DNA from: Erysipelotrichaceae bacterium
GTDB lineage: Bacteria > Bacillota_I > Bacilli_A > Erysipelotrichales > Erysipelotrichaceae
Direction of reading: 5' to 3'
DNA length: 34,640 nt
NCBI GenBank assembly: GCA_029101345.1
Contig: JAQXQU010000213.1
Location: 1 to 34,640, forward strand
Shown here: positions 21,924-31,073 of the stretch, one piece after another
Layout of the letters: every line of letters starts with the position of its first letter
Numbering within the stretch: position 1 is the first letter of the stretch
Position numbers and translations under genes: made by a program
The notes under the pieces: model-generated
Databases searched by the model: none
What the model saw: the letters and a program-made list of their open reading frames with translations, nothing else
Told to the model about the DNA's origin: nothing

Positions 21924-23912
21924 ATGAAAAGAGATGAAGAAAGACAGAAGCTTCTTGATGAAGTATTGAATAATCGCAGAACCTATTCCAACATCTATGG
22001 TGATTCCATGGATGTTTTGAAAAATACCGAAAGTGAATTGAATGCTCTTTTAAGGGAGAATCAGAAGGAACTTGATAAGCTTACTAGCAATTTCAATTAT
22101 TCTGATGAAGATCTCAATCTCCTCAAAAAGGAAATTGAACAGGACTTCGGTGTCGCCATTGCAGAAACACCCAAGACAGTTGTAATGGGCAAGGCTTCCA
22201 GGGAAGTCTTTGTGACGATTGAAAATGGTCTGAAAGCCAGGATTGTCGGTCAGGATGAAGCCTGCCATAATCTCTGCATTGCCTTTAGAAGGCCATATAT
22301 TGTAGGTTCTGATCCAGCAAAAATCAGAAATTCCATCATTGTCTATGGTTCCAATGGCACTGGCCGTCATAAGATGGTTGAAACCATGGCCAATCTTTTA
22401 AAGGAAAATGGATTAACGACAAATAGTGATATTGTTCATCTTGATATGAGCCGTTATACATCATCATCCCAGGATTCCTTATTCCTGCAGGACCTTTATG
22501 TTGCCTTGAATTCACCTTCGCCAATTGTCATGGTTGAAAGTTTCGAGGAGGCGAGCCCTATCTACAACCGCATGCTAAGTGAACTGGTTCTGCAAGGAAA
22601 ACTGGTCTTAAGCAAGCGTTATAATCTTGTCAATGGTCAGCTTCATGAAGCCTCATCAAAGCTGACCAAGGATGTCATTGATACCATGGCTGGCAATGAT
22701 AAGACTTTGGTCTTTGTCACAGAGCTGAAACCTGCCAAGATGATGGATATCTTTGGCAAGTCCTTTATTGATCATATTGATGATCGCATCTATTGTGAGA
22801 AGCTTTCGATTGAGGCAGTAAATGTCATTATTGAGCAGCTGATTGATGATCTGAAAATCAAATGCACTTCCCAGCTTGAGACAGCACTTCAAGTTGATAG
22901 CTCTTTGAAGTCGTTCCTTGTCAATTCCTATGAGCCTAATGATGGCATTGATTCCATTGCGCCAATCATTGATGAAATCTATAATAGCCTAGTCAATCTG
23001 ACCTTAAGGGAAGGTGATATTGACAGCGTTGAAGTCATTTATAGTGATAAGATCATGGCCAAGTACAACAACAAGGAAGCTGATTTAGGCATTCTTGAGG
23101 ACAATAGCCAGGAAAGAATGGAAATTGAAAAGGAACTTAACGATATCGTTGGTTTGAAGCCAGTCAAGGAATATCTATTAAGCCTGGAAGATCAGGTCAA
23201 GGCCAATGCCTTAAGAAAGAAGAAGGGCTTAAAGACCACAGAAATCTCCAAGCATATGATCTTTACTGGCAATCCTGGTACTGGCAAAACGACAATTGCC
23301 CGGATTGTTTCCCGCATGATGAAAGCCTGTGGCATCCTCAAGCAAGGACAGCTTGTTGAAGTCACCAGAGCAGATCTTGTTGGCAAATATGTTGGCCATA
23401 CTGCTCCACTGACAATGTCAGTCATTCAGTCGGCTTTGGGTGGTGTGCTCTTCATTGATGAAGCCTATTCACTATATCGAGGAAAGGATGATTCCTTTGG
23501 CTTAGAGGCTATTGATACTCTGGTCAAGGCAATGGAAGACCATCGTGATGATCTGATTGTCATTCTGGCAGGCTATTCCAAGGAAATGGCAGACTTCCTG
23601 ACTGCCAATTCCGGTCTAAAGTCCCGTTTTGCCAATCAGATCGAATTCCCTGATTATACAGGTGAGGAACTGATGCTGATAGCCAAATCAATTGCCAAAG
23701 GCAAGGATTATCTCATCAATGATGATATGACACTGCCACTGACTGAATATTTCACTATGATTCAGGCCAAGGCGGAAGCTACCAGTGGCAATGGCCGTCT
23801 AGCCCGTAATGTGGTGGAAGCCGCAATCCTAAAACAATCCAAGCGCATTATGGACAATCCGGATGCTGATCTCAATGTCCTGTTGCCAGAAGACTTCAAT
23901 CTCACACTCTAA
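21924..23912 (+). CDS. two-module AAA+ protein: degenerate Clp-type module fused to active CbxX/SpoVK-type module
   Basis: 662 residues. Residues 1-85 are coiled coil. Residues about 105-360 follow the ClpA/B D2 plan (ARIVGQDEACHNLCIAFRRP, a P-loop position, a Walker B position, then FGKSFIDHIDDRI and a small helical domain). Here the Walker A is GSNGTGRHK (from 142; Lys and Thr lost) and the Walker B is VMVESFEEA in place of a DE pair. Residues about 410-660 are a CbxX/CfqX (SpoVK) domain with intact Walker A GNPGTGKTT (449-457), Walker B GGVLFIDEAYSL (507-518), sensor ILAGYSKEM and arginine finger SGLKSRF. It is probably a hexameric remodelling ATPase that uses the first module for assembly or substrate binding. 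One base separates it from the upstream gene. Confidence 0.85.
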   Translation: MKRDEERQKLLDEVLNNRRTYSNIYGDSMDVLKNTESELNALLRENQKELDKLTSNFNYSDEDLNLLKKEIEQDFGVAIAETPKTVVMGKASREVFVTIENGLKARIVGQDEACHNLCIAFRRPYIVGSDPAKIRNSIIVYGSNGTGRHKMVETMANLLKENGLTTNSDIVHLDMSRYTSSSQDSLFLQDLYVALNSPSPIVMVESFEEASPIYNRMLSELVLQGKLVLSKRYNLVNGQLHEASSKLTKDVIDTMAGNDKTLVFVTELKPAKMMDIFGKSFIDHIDDRIYCEKLSIEAVNVIIEQLIDDLKIKCTSQLETALQVDSSLKSFLVNSYEPNDGIDSIAPIIDEIYNSLVNLTLREGDIDSVEVIYSDKIMAKYNNKEADLGILEDNSQERMEIEKELNDIVGLKPVKEYLLSLEDQVKANALRKKKGLKTTEISKHMIFTGNPGTGKTTIARIVSRMMKACGILKQGQLVEVTRADLVGKYVGHTAPLTMSVIQSALGGVLFIDEAYSLYRGKDDSFGLEAIDTLVKAMEDHRDDLIVILAGYSKEMADFLTANSGLKSRFANQIEFPDYTGEELMLIAKSIAKGKDYLINDDMTLPLTEYFTMIQAKAEATSGNGRLARNVVEAAILKQSKRIMDNPDADLNVLLPEDFNLTL

Positions 23913-23933
23913 GGCGTTCAATACGCCTTTTTG
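23911..23933 (+). terminator. short terminator after the AAA+ gene
   Basis: AAGGCG (23911-23916) pairs with CGCCTT (23924-23929), followed by TTTG. It overlaps the AAA+ stop codon. The tail also contains the next promoter's extended -10, so the region is very compact. Confidence 0.65.
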
Positions 23934-23942
23934 TGTTAAAAT
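23934..23942 (+). promoter_or_regulatory. extended -10 promoter for leaderless mnmE
   Basis: TG (23934-23935) plus TAAAAT (23937-23942) makes an extended -10 box ending six bases before the mnmE ATG. No ribosome binding site is present. The MnmE N-terminus is conserved in length, so the start codon is not in doubt. Confidence 0.5.
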
Positions 23943-23948
23943 ACCACT

Positions 23949-25265
23949 ATGATATATGATACAGTCTGTGCTATTTCCACCGCTTTGAAGCAAGGTGCCA
24001 TCTCCATTGTCCGCATGTCTGGTGCTGACAGTTTTGAAATCATCAGGGAAGTGGCACATCTTGAAAGAGATAAAATCAAGCCCAATACCATCATCTATGG
24101 CCATATCTATGATGATGATCAGATGCTTGATGAGGTGCTGATTTCCTTTTTCAAGGCACCAAAATCCTATACGGGAGAGGATATGGTGGAAATCAATTGC
24201 CATGGTTCCATCTATGTGACAAGGACAATCCTTAATCTTTTGCTCAAAAAGGGCTGTCGATTAGCGGAACCTGGTGAATTTACCAAACGAGCTTATTTAA
24301 ATGAGCGTATCAGCTTGTCAAAAGCTGATTCCATCAATGACCTGATCAAGGCGGACAATGCCATCAGTGCCAAGAATGCCTTAAGAGGCTTGAATGGCTC
24401 AGTTGAAAGGCTGCTTGAACCAATCTATCAGGAGATGAAGGATGTCTTGGCTATGATTGAAGTCAATATCGACTATCCCGAATATGAAGATGAAAGGCAG
24501 ATGAGCAATGATGTCATCAAGCCTTATCTCAGGAAGTGGATCAATCAATGTGAAGAGATGGTAGAAAAGGCCGAAAGGTTCAGGATAGTCAAGGATGGTA
24601 TCAAGACTGTCATCATTGGCAAGCCAAATGTTGGCAAATCATCCCTGTTGAATGCATTGATAGAAGAAGACAAGGCTATTGTAACTGATGTTGCCGGCAC
24701 AACAAGAGACCTTGTTGAAGGAAGAGTCAAATTAAAGAACATAACACTGGATCTGATCGATACTGCCGGCATTAGAAACAGTGCTGATAAGATCGAAAGA
24801 ATCGGTATCGAAAAGTCACTGAAGGCTCTGCAAGAGGCTGAACTTGTTCTTCTGGTCCTTGATGCCAGCAATCTCAGTGATGAAGACGAAGAACTGCTGG
24901 AACTGACTAGGAATCATAAGCGTCTTGTCATTTATAACAAGTCAGACCTCAAAAAGCAGGATGGCCTGTCCATTAGTGCCAAAAACAATGAAATCAGTGC
25001 CTTGGTTGATAGGATCAATGAAATGTATCAGGATGATATCCTGCTAGCTGATGAGGATATTCTCAATAATGAAAGGCAGATTGCCCTTATGAAAAGTGCC
25101 TTGGAACATCTTAGGTCCATGTATCTTAATATTGATGAACTCTTTGTCGATGTCATTGCAGTTGACTTGCAGGAAGCCTTCCATGACTTATGTCAGATCA
25201 ATGGCATTGAATATCAGGAAGATCTGATTGACCATATGTTCAGAAATTTCTGTTTAGGAAAGTAG
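23949..25265 (+). CDS. mnmE: tRNA uridine-5-carboxymethylaminomethyl modification GTPase MnmE
   Basis: 438 residues. The N-terminal formyl-THF-binding domain starts MIYDTVCAISTALKQGAISIVRMSG and has the TGEDMVEINCHGS segment. A helical domain follows, with an inserted G domain: G1 GKPNVGKSSL (from 224), G3 DTAGIR, G4 NKSD. The C-terminus ends in FCLGK, where the family has C-[IL]-G-K. With MnmG it modifies the wobble uridine of certain tRNAs. The start lacks a ribosome binding site. tatD follows after five bases, so the unit continues. MnmG is not in the window. Confidence 0.96.
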   Translation: MIYDTVCAISTALKQGAISIVRMSGADSFEIIREVAHLERDKIKPNTIIYGHIYDDDQMLDEVLISFFKAPKSYTGEDMVEINCHGSIYVTRTILNLLLKKGCRLAEPGEFTKRAYLNERISLSKADSINDLIKADNAISAKNALRGLNGSVERLLEPIYQEMKDVLAMIEVNIDYPEYEDERQMSNDVIKPYLRKWINQCEEMVEKAERFRIVKDGIKTVIIGKPNVGKSSLLNALIEEDKAIVTDVAGTTRDLVEGRVKLKNITLDLIDTAGIRNSADKIERIGIEKSLKALQEAELVLLVLDASNLSDEDEELLELTRNHKRLVIYNKSDLKKQDGLSISAKNNEISALVDRINEMYQDDILLADEDILNNERQIALMKSALEHLRSMYLNIDELFVDVIAVDLQEAFHDLCQINGIEYQEDLIDHMFRNFCLGK

Positions 25266-25270
25266 GTTTT

Positions 25271-26029
25271 ATGAATTATCTTGACTCCCATTGCCATATC
25301 AATGATGCAGCCTTCAAGGATGATCTGACGATTGTACTTGATAATATGGCCAAGGCTGATGTCAAAAAAGCTTTGATTGTATCATCCTTTATTGAAGACT
25401 ATCAATATGCCAAGGCCATTAAGCATCCTGAGCTGAGCTTTAAAAAATCTTTGGGCATCTATCCTGATAATGTTGATGAATGCAATGATGAAACATTAGC
25501 AGCATATTATCAGTATTTCAAGGAAGCAGATTGTACTGCTATTGGGGAAATAGGCCTTGATTACCATTGGAACAACACCAATAAGGAGCGTCAGCAGTAT
25601 TTCTTCGACAAGCAATTGTCAATGGCTGAAGAACTCGGCAAGCCCGTTATCATTCATACCAGAGATGCGGCACAGGATACCTATGACATCCTCAAAAGGC
25701 ATCATTGCCAAGGAGTCATGCATTGCTTCTCGGAGAAAAGGGAGATGGCCAAGCTCTTTTTGAAACTAGGCTATTATCTATCGTTTTCTGGCACCATTAC
25801 CTTCAAGAATGCCAAGGAACCACCAGAAGTTGTCAAGATAACACCACTTGAGCGTCTGCTGGTTGAAACCGATTGTCCTTATATGGCACCAGTTCCATTA
25901 AGAGGAAAGCGCAATGAGCCATCCTTTGTTGTTCATACAACAAGAAAGGTGGCCGAACTATTGATGATGGATGAAGAGGAATTGCTAAGGGTCATCAATC
26001 ACAACTATGATAGGCTATTTGGCGAATAA
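25271..26029 (+). CDS. tatD: TatD family metal-dependent hydrolase
   Basis: 252 residues. Metal-site motifs in order: LDSHCHIND at the N-terminus, GEIGLDYHW at about 97-105, VIIHTRDA at about 127, MHCFS at about 153, and ETDCPYMAP at about 205. Family members are TIM-barrel 3'-5' DNases or RNases, and some D-aminoacyl-tRNA-related functions have been claimed. The start is five bases after the mnmE stop with only a weak ribosome binding site (AGG), consistent with co-translation. Confidence 0.92.
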   Translation: MNYLDSHCHINDAAFKDDLTIVLDNMAKADVKKALIVSSFIEDYQYAKAIKHPELSFKKSLGIYPDNVDECNDETLAAYYQYFKEADCTAIGEIGLDYHWNNTNKERQQYFFDKQLSMAEELGKPVIIHTRDAAQDTYDILKRHHCQGVMHCFSEKREMAKLFLKLGYYLSFSGTITFKNAKEPPEVVKITPLERLLVETDCPYMAPVPLRGKRNEPSFVVHTTRKVAELLMMDEEELLRVINHNYDRLFGE

Positions 26030-26064
26030 TGACTTATAATTAGTATGTTTTAGGAGGAATAATC

Positions 26065-26901
26065 ATGCAGTTTGCTGTGTACTTGCTGATGTCGGCAATG
26101 ATTGTCTATATGATGTATCGCAATGTCAAGCTCTTGAAAAGAGCTAAGCATAATCGTCGCTATGTTGAGGCATATGATGCCATTCTCAAGGAGAATCCGG
26201 ATGCCTATAAGCTGGTCAATGATTTTCTAGCTAGCGAAGAACATGAAGAATATATCAATAAGGGTCTCTTGTTAAAGCTTTTGCTGGAAGAAGATGTTGA
26301 AGGCGAAGCCTATAAGGATACGCTAACCAGAATTGATCTGACCCCGCTTTTCTTTGATAAGGGCCATATTAATAAGGAAAAGCTGCAGCTTAATTCTGAT
26401 GCTTTCATGTGGATGATTCTGGCTTTATGCAAAGCTGTGGAATTTGACTTGAGTGATGTGTCTGATGGCTTGATGTCAAAACTGTCAGCCTTTGAAGATT
26501 CCTTGGGCAACCAGCTGGAATACCACCTGGTCAAGGGTGTCTATGAATGTCTTAATGACAAGGGTGAGGGCAAGTTCCTCAGTGACCTCTTGGCTGGTGA
26601 TTATCCTTCATTCATGTATGACAAGCGCATGATCGGCCTTTACAAGCGTTTAGCTGCTGTTGTTTTGGCTTATCGCAACCGTCTTGAAGATGAATACTTC
26701 CAGAATGACCTCTATGAATTTGCCAAGACGACAATGGGCCGTCTGGTAATGAAGGCTTTAGATCTATATGATACTTATATTACCAATGCTGAGATCATTG
26801 AAGACGGCAAAACGGAAGATGTTCTGGAAATTGCTGACCAAGGCAATGAAGAGGCCAATGATCAGAGCAATGAAGATGGTGATGGTCAGGGAGAAGAATG
26901 A
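26065..26901 (+). CDS. membrane-anchored protein of unknown function
   Basis: 278 residues, with a good AGGAGGA ribosome binding site. One N-terminal membrane helix (residues about 2-19) is followed by a basic stop-transfer region (KLLKRAKHNRR), so the remaining helical domain is probably cytosolic. The body has repeating helical segments of about 30 residues, perhaps a TPR-like array. The last 25 residues are highly acidic and polar. The stop overlaps the start of pth by four bases (ATGA). No family recognised. Confidence 0.75.
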   Translation: MQFAVYLLMSAMIVYMMYRNVKLLKRAKHNRRYVEAYDAILKENPDAYKLVNDFLASEEHEEYINKGLLLKLLLEEDVEGEAYKDTLTRIDLTPLFFDKGHINKEKLQLNSDAFMWMILALCKAVEFDLSDVSDGLMSKLSAFEDSLGNQLEYHLVKGVYECLNDKGEGKFLSDLLAGDYPSFMYDKRMIGLYKRLAAVVLAYRNRLEDEYFQNDLYEFAKTTMGRLVMKALDLYDTYITNAEIIEDGKTEDVLEIADQGNEEANDQSNEDGDGQGEE

Positions 26902-27452
26902 AGGTTATCGTTGGTTTAGGAAATCCTGGCAAGGAGTATCAGAACACCAGGCATAATGCTGGCTTTGATGTCATTGATCTTATCTGCCAGGAATTAGGAG
27001 TTACGCTTGATAAGACCAAGTTCAAAGCTCTTTATACTACTGTTTTCAAGAATGGCAAGAAGGCAATTCTTGTCAAACCTCTGACTTATATGAATCTGAG
27101 CGGGGAAGCTGTCAAGCCTCTGCTCAACTATTTTGAAGCTGAAGCAAGTGATCTGATTGTCATCCATGATGATCTGGATCTGCCTATTGGAAAACTGCGT
27201 CTTAGGGAAAAAGGTTCAAGTGGCGGCCAGAAGGGCATGGGCAATATCATTGATCTTTTAGGTACCAAGGATATCTGCCGCATTCGGGTAGGCATTGCCA
27301 ATAACAAGCAGATTGATACCAAAGATTATGTCTTGGGCAAAGTAGCCAAGGATGATCGCCCTATGTATGAAGAAAGTCTCAAAAAGGCCAAGGATGCGGC
27401 TATCTTTGCGATTGACCATGACTTCAGCTTAACAATGAATCATTTCAATTAA
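26898..27452 (+). CDS. pth: peptidyl-tRNA hydrolase
   Basis: 184 residues, standard size. VIVGLGNPGKEYQNTRHNAGFDVID has the catalytic His20 and the substrate-binding Asn10. The family motifs LVKPLTYMNLSGEAV (Asn at about 69), HDDLDLP and SSGGQKGMGNI are all present. It frees tRNA from dropped-off peptidyl-tRNA. The GGGAGAAG ribosome binding site lies in the upstream gene. The stop and the mfd start share a base (TAATG). The order pth-mfd-S4-divIC matches Bacillus, minus the sporulation genes. Confidence 0.97.
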   Translation: MKVIVGLGNPGKEYQNTRHNAGFDVIDLICQELGVTLDKTKFKALYTTVFKNGKKAILVKPLTYMNLSGEAVKPLLNYFEAEASDLIVIHDDLDLPIGKLRLREKGSSGGQKGMGNIIDLLGTKDICRIRVGIANNKQIDTKDYVLGKVAKDDRPMYEESLKKAKDAAIFAIDHDFSLTMNHFN

Positions 27453-30400
27453 TGAGATATATCAAGGAACTGCAAAAGCTGCAATTGAAGATGAATGATG
27501 AAAATCATTCATTTTTGTCATACAACTCCTTAACTGAAGAAGCAGTGAAGATTGCCATCAAGGCTACCTATATGCAAGAGCCAATAATTGTCATCAAGGA
27601 AAATGGCTTTATGGCTGAAAGGCTAAAGGAAGTCCTGATGTCCTACTTTGCTTTAGAGGAAGTAGCCCTTTATCTGCCGGAAGAATCATTGCGTGTTGAG
27701 GAGATTGCCTCTTCTTTTGAAAACAGGGCTGCCAGACTGAAGGCCTTATATGATATCCTTTGCCATCAGCCCAAGGTCATCATCACCTCTCCATATGGCT
27801 TTATCAGACATCTGCCTAAAAAGGAGGAGCTGCTAGGCAATATCATCAAAATCAAGGTTGATGAGGAAATCGATCGTGATGAACTGATTGAAAAGCTGAA
27901 GATGATGGGATATGAGAAGACTTCCCATGTTGAAACGCCAATGACTTATGCTTATCGAGGCTATATTGTTGATGTTTTCTCTGTCAATTATCAATTGCCA
28001 ATCCGCATTGAATTCTTTGACAATGTCATTGATTCCCTTCGTTTCTTTGATATCAATAGCCAAAGAACCCTGGAAAACATTAGGGAAGCGGAAATCATCT
28101 TTGCCAAGGATGTCTTTTTCAATGAAGAAGAAAAGAACTATATCAATGCTAATGTGACTGTTGAAAGCGGAGAGATGGAAATTGCTTTGCAATACCTGAA
28201 TGACGATATCTTTGTCCAGAGCCAATATTTCTACCGCTCCTATTTCGAAAACAAGCATTTAAGGGACTATTTTGATCAAAGCATCGTCTATCTTTCTGAT
28301 GAAGAAAAGACCGAGGAACACCTCAGGCTTTTGGCCAATGAGACGATAGCCTATCTTCAGGAAATGCATGAAGAAAAGAAACTGCCATTGCGTTTTTCGG
28401 TCTATGGTGATTTCAAAAGGCTTCTGGCGTCTTCAAAGATGATCAAGGGCGCACCATATGCCAAGACTTCAGAATTTGCTGAAATTGATCTGCCTTATGG
28501 CAATCTTGATTATGTCCTGACTATCATCCAGACGGAAAAATATGCCAAGAAGCTGATAATTCTTGAAGATAAGGAATATGAAAAGACCTATGAGGCTTTA
28601 AAGCGCCTGAAGATTCATTTCAAGGAATACAAGGGCAATCTGAAGGAAGGCATCAACTTGGCCAAGGGCTATTTCTATGGAGGATTTAGCTTAGGTGACT
28701 TTGCCATCTACAGTTCCAGGGAAATCTTCAAGGAAAAACGCCATACCGGACGCTTTGCCAATAAATATGCTGAAGCCAGAACACTTGATTCCTATGAAGA
28801 GCTCAAGCCTGGTGATTATGTTGTCCATGACCAATATGGCATTGGCCAGTTTCTTTCTATCACCAGAAGAGAGGTTGCGGGTGTTACCTGTGATTATCTT
28901 TTGATTGTCTATAAGGGCAATGATGAACTTCTGGTACCTCTATCCCAGTTTTCTTTAGTTCGCAAATATGTCTCCAAGGAAGGTGTGGTGCCAAAATTGC
29001 ATAAGCTTGGTTCCAAGGAATGGAGTGAGACCAAGCACAGGGTAGAAGAGAATGTCAGTGCTATTGCCGAAAGGCTTGTTGAACTATATTCTCTGAGAGA
29101 TTCCAACATTGGCTTTGCTTTTAGCAAGGATGATGAATTGACAGCAGAATTTGAAGATGATTTTGCCTATGAATTGACTGCTGATCAGGAAAGATCCATC
29201 AGGGAAATCAAGGCTGATATGGAAAAGCCCAAGCCCATGGATCGCCTTTTATGTGGTGATGTTGGCTTTGGCAAGACGGAAGTGGCAATCAGAGCAGCTT
29301 TCAAGGCAGTCAAGGATGGAAAACAGGTGGCTTATCTTTGTCCAACAACCATTTTGTCCATCCAGCATTATGAGACCTTCCTTAAACGCTTTGCCAAGTT
29401 CCCAGTCCGCATTGAAGTCATGAACCGCTATATTTCTCCGCTTCATCAAAAGGAAGTCATCAGGGACTTGGCTGAGGGAAAGGTTGATATCCTCATTGGT
29501 ACCCATCGCATTCTTTCAAATGATATCAAGTTCAAGGACCTTGGCCTTTTGATTGTGGATGAAGAACAGCGTTTTGGTGTTGAACATAAGGAGAAGATCA
29601 AGGAATACAAGTCTTCAATCGATGTCTTATCATTAAGTGCAACGCCGATTCCAAGAACCTTGCAGATGTCGCTGATCGGTGTCAGAGGTCTTTCTACTCT
29701 TGATACGCCACCTTTGAACCGTTATCCTGTTCAGACCTATATTGTAACCAAGAGCGAGAATCTGATTGAAGAAGCCATCATGCGTGAACTTGAAAGAAAG
29801 GGTCAGGTCTTCTATCTCTATAACAATGTGGAATTGATCTATGCTGTCGCATCGAAATTAGCCAAGAAGCTGCCTTATGCCAAGATTGGTGTAGCCCATG
29901 GCCAAATGGCTTCTGAAGAGATTGAGGATGTCATGTATCGTTTCCACAACAATGAAATCAATGTTCTGATCTGTACAACCATCATTGAGACCGGTCTTGA
30001 TATTCCTAATGCCAATACCATTATTGTGGAAAATGCCCAGAATTTCGGTTTGGCCCAGCTCTATCAGATCAAGGGACGGGTTGGCAGAAGCGATCGTGTT
30101 GCCTATGCCTATCTGCTGGTACCAGATAAGAAACAGCTGAATGAAAATGGCATTAAGCGTCTTGAGGCCATCAAGGAGTTTACTGCTCTTGGCAGTGGCT
30201 ACAAGATTGCCATGCGTGACCTGACAATCAGAGGAGCTGGTGATCTTCTAGGCGATCGTCAATCAGGTTTTATTGATAATGTCGGTTTGGATCTGTACTT
30301 GTCCATGCTTAACCGGGCCATTAAACTGAAGAAGGGTGAAGAAGTCAAGGAAGAGGAAAAGCAGAAAATCAATGTACCACTATCTTCCTATATTCCTGAT

Positions 30401-30817
30401 ACCTTCTCAGATAATGATTATGAAAAGCTGAATGTCTATCATGAACTCGATGAAATCAAGGACAAGCAGGAACTATTGGAATATTATCTGCAGGTAGCTG
30501 ATGAATATGGCCGTTTGCCAAAGGAAGTGGAAGATGTCTTCAATAAGAAGAAGCTCGAACTGCTGATCAATCTGGAATTGATTGAAAGGATTACCAACCG
30601 CAATGGCCGCTTTACCATTATTTTGACTAGCAAGTATTCCAATCGCATTGACGGCTTGAAACTCTTTGAGTTCTGCAATGGAATTTCCAGGGACATCAAG
30701 ATTGCCTATCATCAGCGATCATTGGAACTAAGCATTGATAACCATCGGGAAAATATTGTCAAGATTTTGAAACTTGTGGATAATCTTGATAAACTTGAAA
30801 AAGATGAGAATAGATAA
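27452..30817 (+). CDS. mfd: transcription-repair coupling factor Mfd
   Basis: 1121 residues, near the family length of about 1150. There is a UvrB-homology region in the first 300 residues, then a CarD-like RNA polymerase-binding domain beginning about 450 (LKPGDYVVHDQYGIGQF). The translocase follows with Walker A GDVGFGKTEVA (from 602), DEEQRFGV (from 703), LSATPIPRTLQMSL, and the later helicase motifs including QIKGRVGRSDR. The C-terminal TRCF domain is present. It removes stalled RNA polymerase and recruits UvrA. The start has no ribosome binding site but overlaps the pth stop, so translation is probably coupled. Confidence 0.97.
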   Translation: MRYIKELQKLQLKMNDENHSFLSYNSLTEEAVKIAIKATYMQEPIIVIKENGFMAERLKEVLMSYFALEEVALYLPEESLRVEEIASSFENRAARLKALYDILCHQPKVIITSPYGFIRHLPKKEELLGNIIKIKVDEEIDRDELIEKLKMMGYEKTSHVETPMTYAYRGYIVDVFSVNYQLPIRIEFFDNVIDSLRFFDINSQRTLENIREAEIIFAKDVFFNEEEKNYINANVTVESGEMEIALQYLNDDIFVQSQYFYRSYFENKHLRDYFDQSIVYLSDEEKTEEHLRLLANETIAYLQEMHEEKKLPLRFSVYGDFKRLLASSKMIKGAPYAKTSEFAEIDLPYGNLDYVLTIIQTEKYAKKLIILEDKEYEKTYEALKRLKIHFKEYKGNLKEGINLAKGYFYGGFSLGDFAIYSSREIFKEKRHTGRFANKYAEARTLDSYEELKPGDYVVHDQYGIGQFLSITRREVAGVTCDYLLIVYKGNDELLVPLSQFSLVRKYVSKEGVVPKLHKLGSKEWSETKHRVEENVSAIAERLVELYSLRDSNIGFAFSKDDELTAEFEDDFAYELTADQERSIREIKADMEKPKPMDRLLCGDVGFGKTEVAIRAAFKAVKDGKQVAYLCPTTILSIQHYETFLKRFAKFPVRIEVMNRYISPLHQKEVIRDLAEGKVDILIGTHRILSNDIKFKDLGLLIVDEEQRFGVEHKEKIKEYKSSIDVLSLSATPIPRTLQMSLIGVRGLSTLDTPPLNRYPVQTYIVTKSENLIEEAIMRELERKGQVFYLYNNVELIYAVASKLAKKLPYAKIGVAHGQMASEEIEDVMYRFHNNEINVLICTTIIETGLDIPNANTIIVENAQNFGLAQLYQIKGRVGRSDRVAYAYLLVPDKKQLNENGIKRLEAIKEFTALGSGYKIAMRDLTIRGAGDLLGDRQSGFIDNVGLDLYLSMLNRAIKLKKGEEVKEEEKQKINVPLSSYIPDTFSDNDYEKLNVYHELDEIKDKQELLEYYLQVADEYGRLPKEVEDVFNKKKLELLINLELIERITNRNGRFTIILTSKYSNRIDGLKLFEFCNGISRDIKIAYHQRSLELSIDNHRENIVKILKLVDNLDKLEKDENR

Positions 30818-31070
30818 GTTTTTAAAAGTTGCAAGAATTCTGAAAAGAAGAACAGTTGGCAAGGAATTGGCCATCAACGACCGTCTTTATGTCAATGGCC
30901 GTTTAGCCAAGGCTGCTACTGATGTCAAAATAGGTGACATTGTTGTCATTGTCTTTGGTCATCGGGAAATTACTATCAGGATTCTTGATATCAGGGAATC
31001 AGCTTCCAAGGAGCAGGCTTCCTCACTATATGAAGTTATTGAAGAAAAAAAGACGGATTTGTATAATTAG
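30804..31070 (+). CDS. S4-domain RNA-binding protein (RqcP/YabO, Hsp15-like)
   Basis: 88 residues from the ATG at 30804: MRIDKFLKVARILKRRTVGKELA is the S4 domain start, followed by VNGRLAKAATDVKIGDIVVI. The small size, single S4 domain and position between mfd and divIC fit B. subtilis YabO (RqcP), which binds stalled 50S subunits with RqcH in ribosome quality control. It overlaps the end of mfd by 14 bases and has only a weak ribosome binding site, so it is probably coupled. A longer in-frame extension into mfd is not supported. Confidence 0.88.
   Translation: MRIDKFLKVARILKRRTVGKELAINDRLYVNGRLAKAATDVKIGDIVVIVFGHREITIRILDIRESASKEQASSLYEVIEEKKTDLYN
31039..31067 (+). promoter_or_regulatory. 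promoter of divIC, leaderless
   Basis: TTGAAG (31039-31044) and TATAAT (31062-31067) are exactly 17 bases apart, inside the 3' end of the S4 gene. The divIC ATG at 31074 begins six bases after the -10 box and no Shine-Dalgarno sequence precedes it. This is the clearest example in the window of a promoter placed to start RNA at the start codon. Confidence 0.6.
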
Positions 31071-31073
31071 AGT

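Noticed and set aside
27833-28258. 141-codon minus-strand frame inside mfd
   Set aside because: mfd is continuous and conserved here. The antisense frame has no start signals and no recognisable protein.
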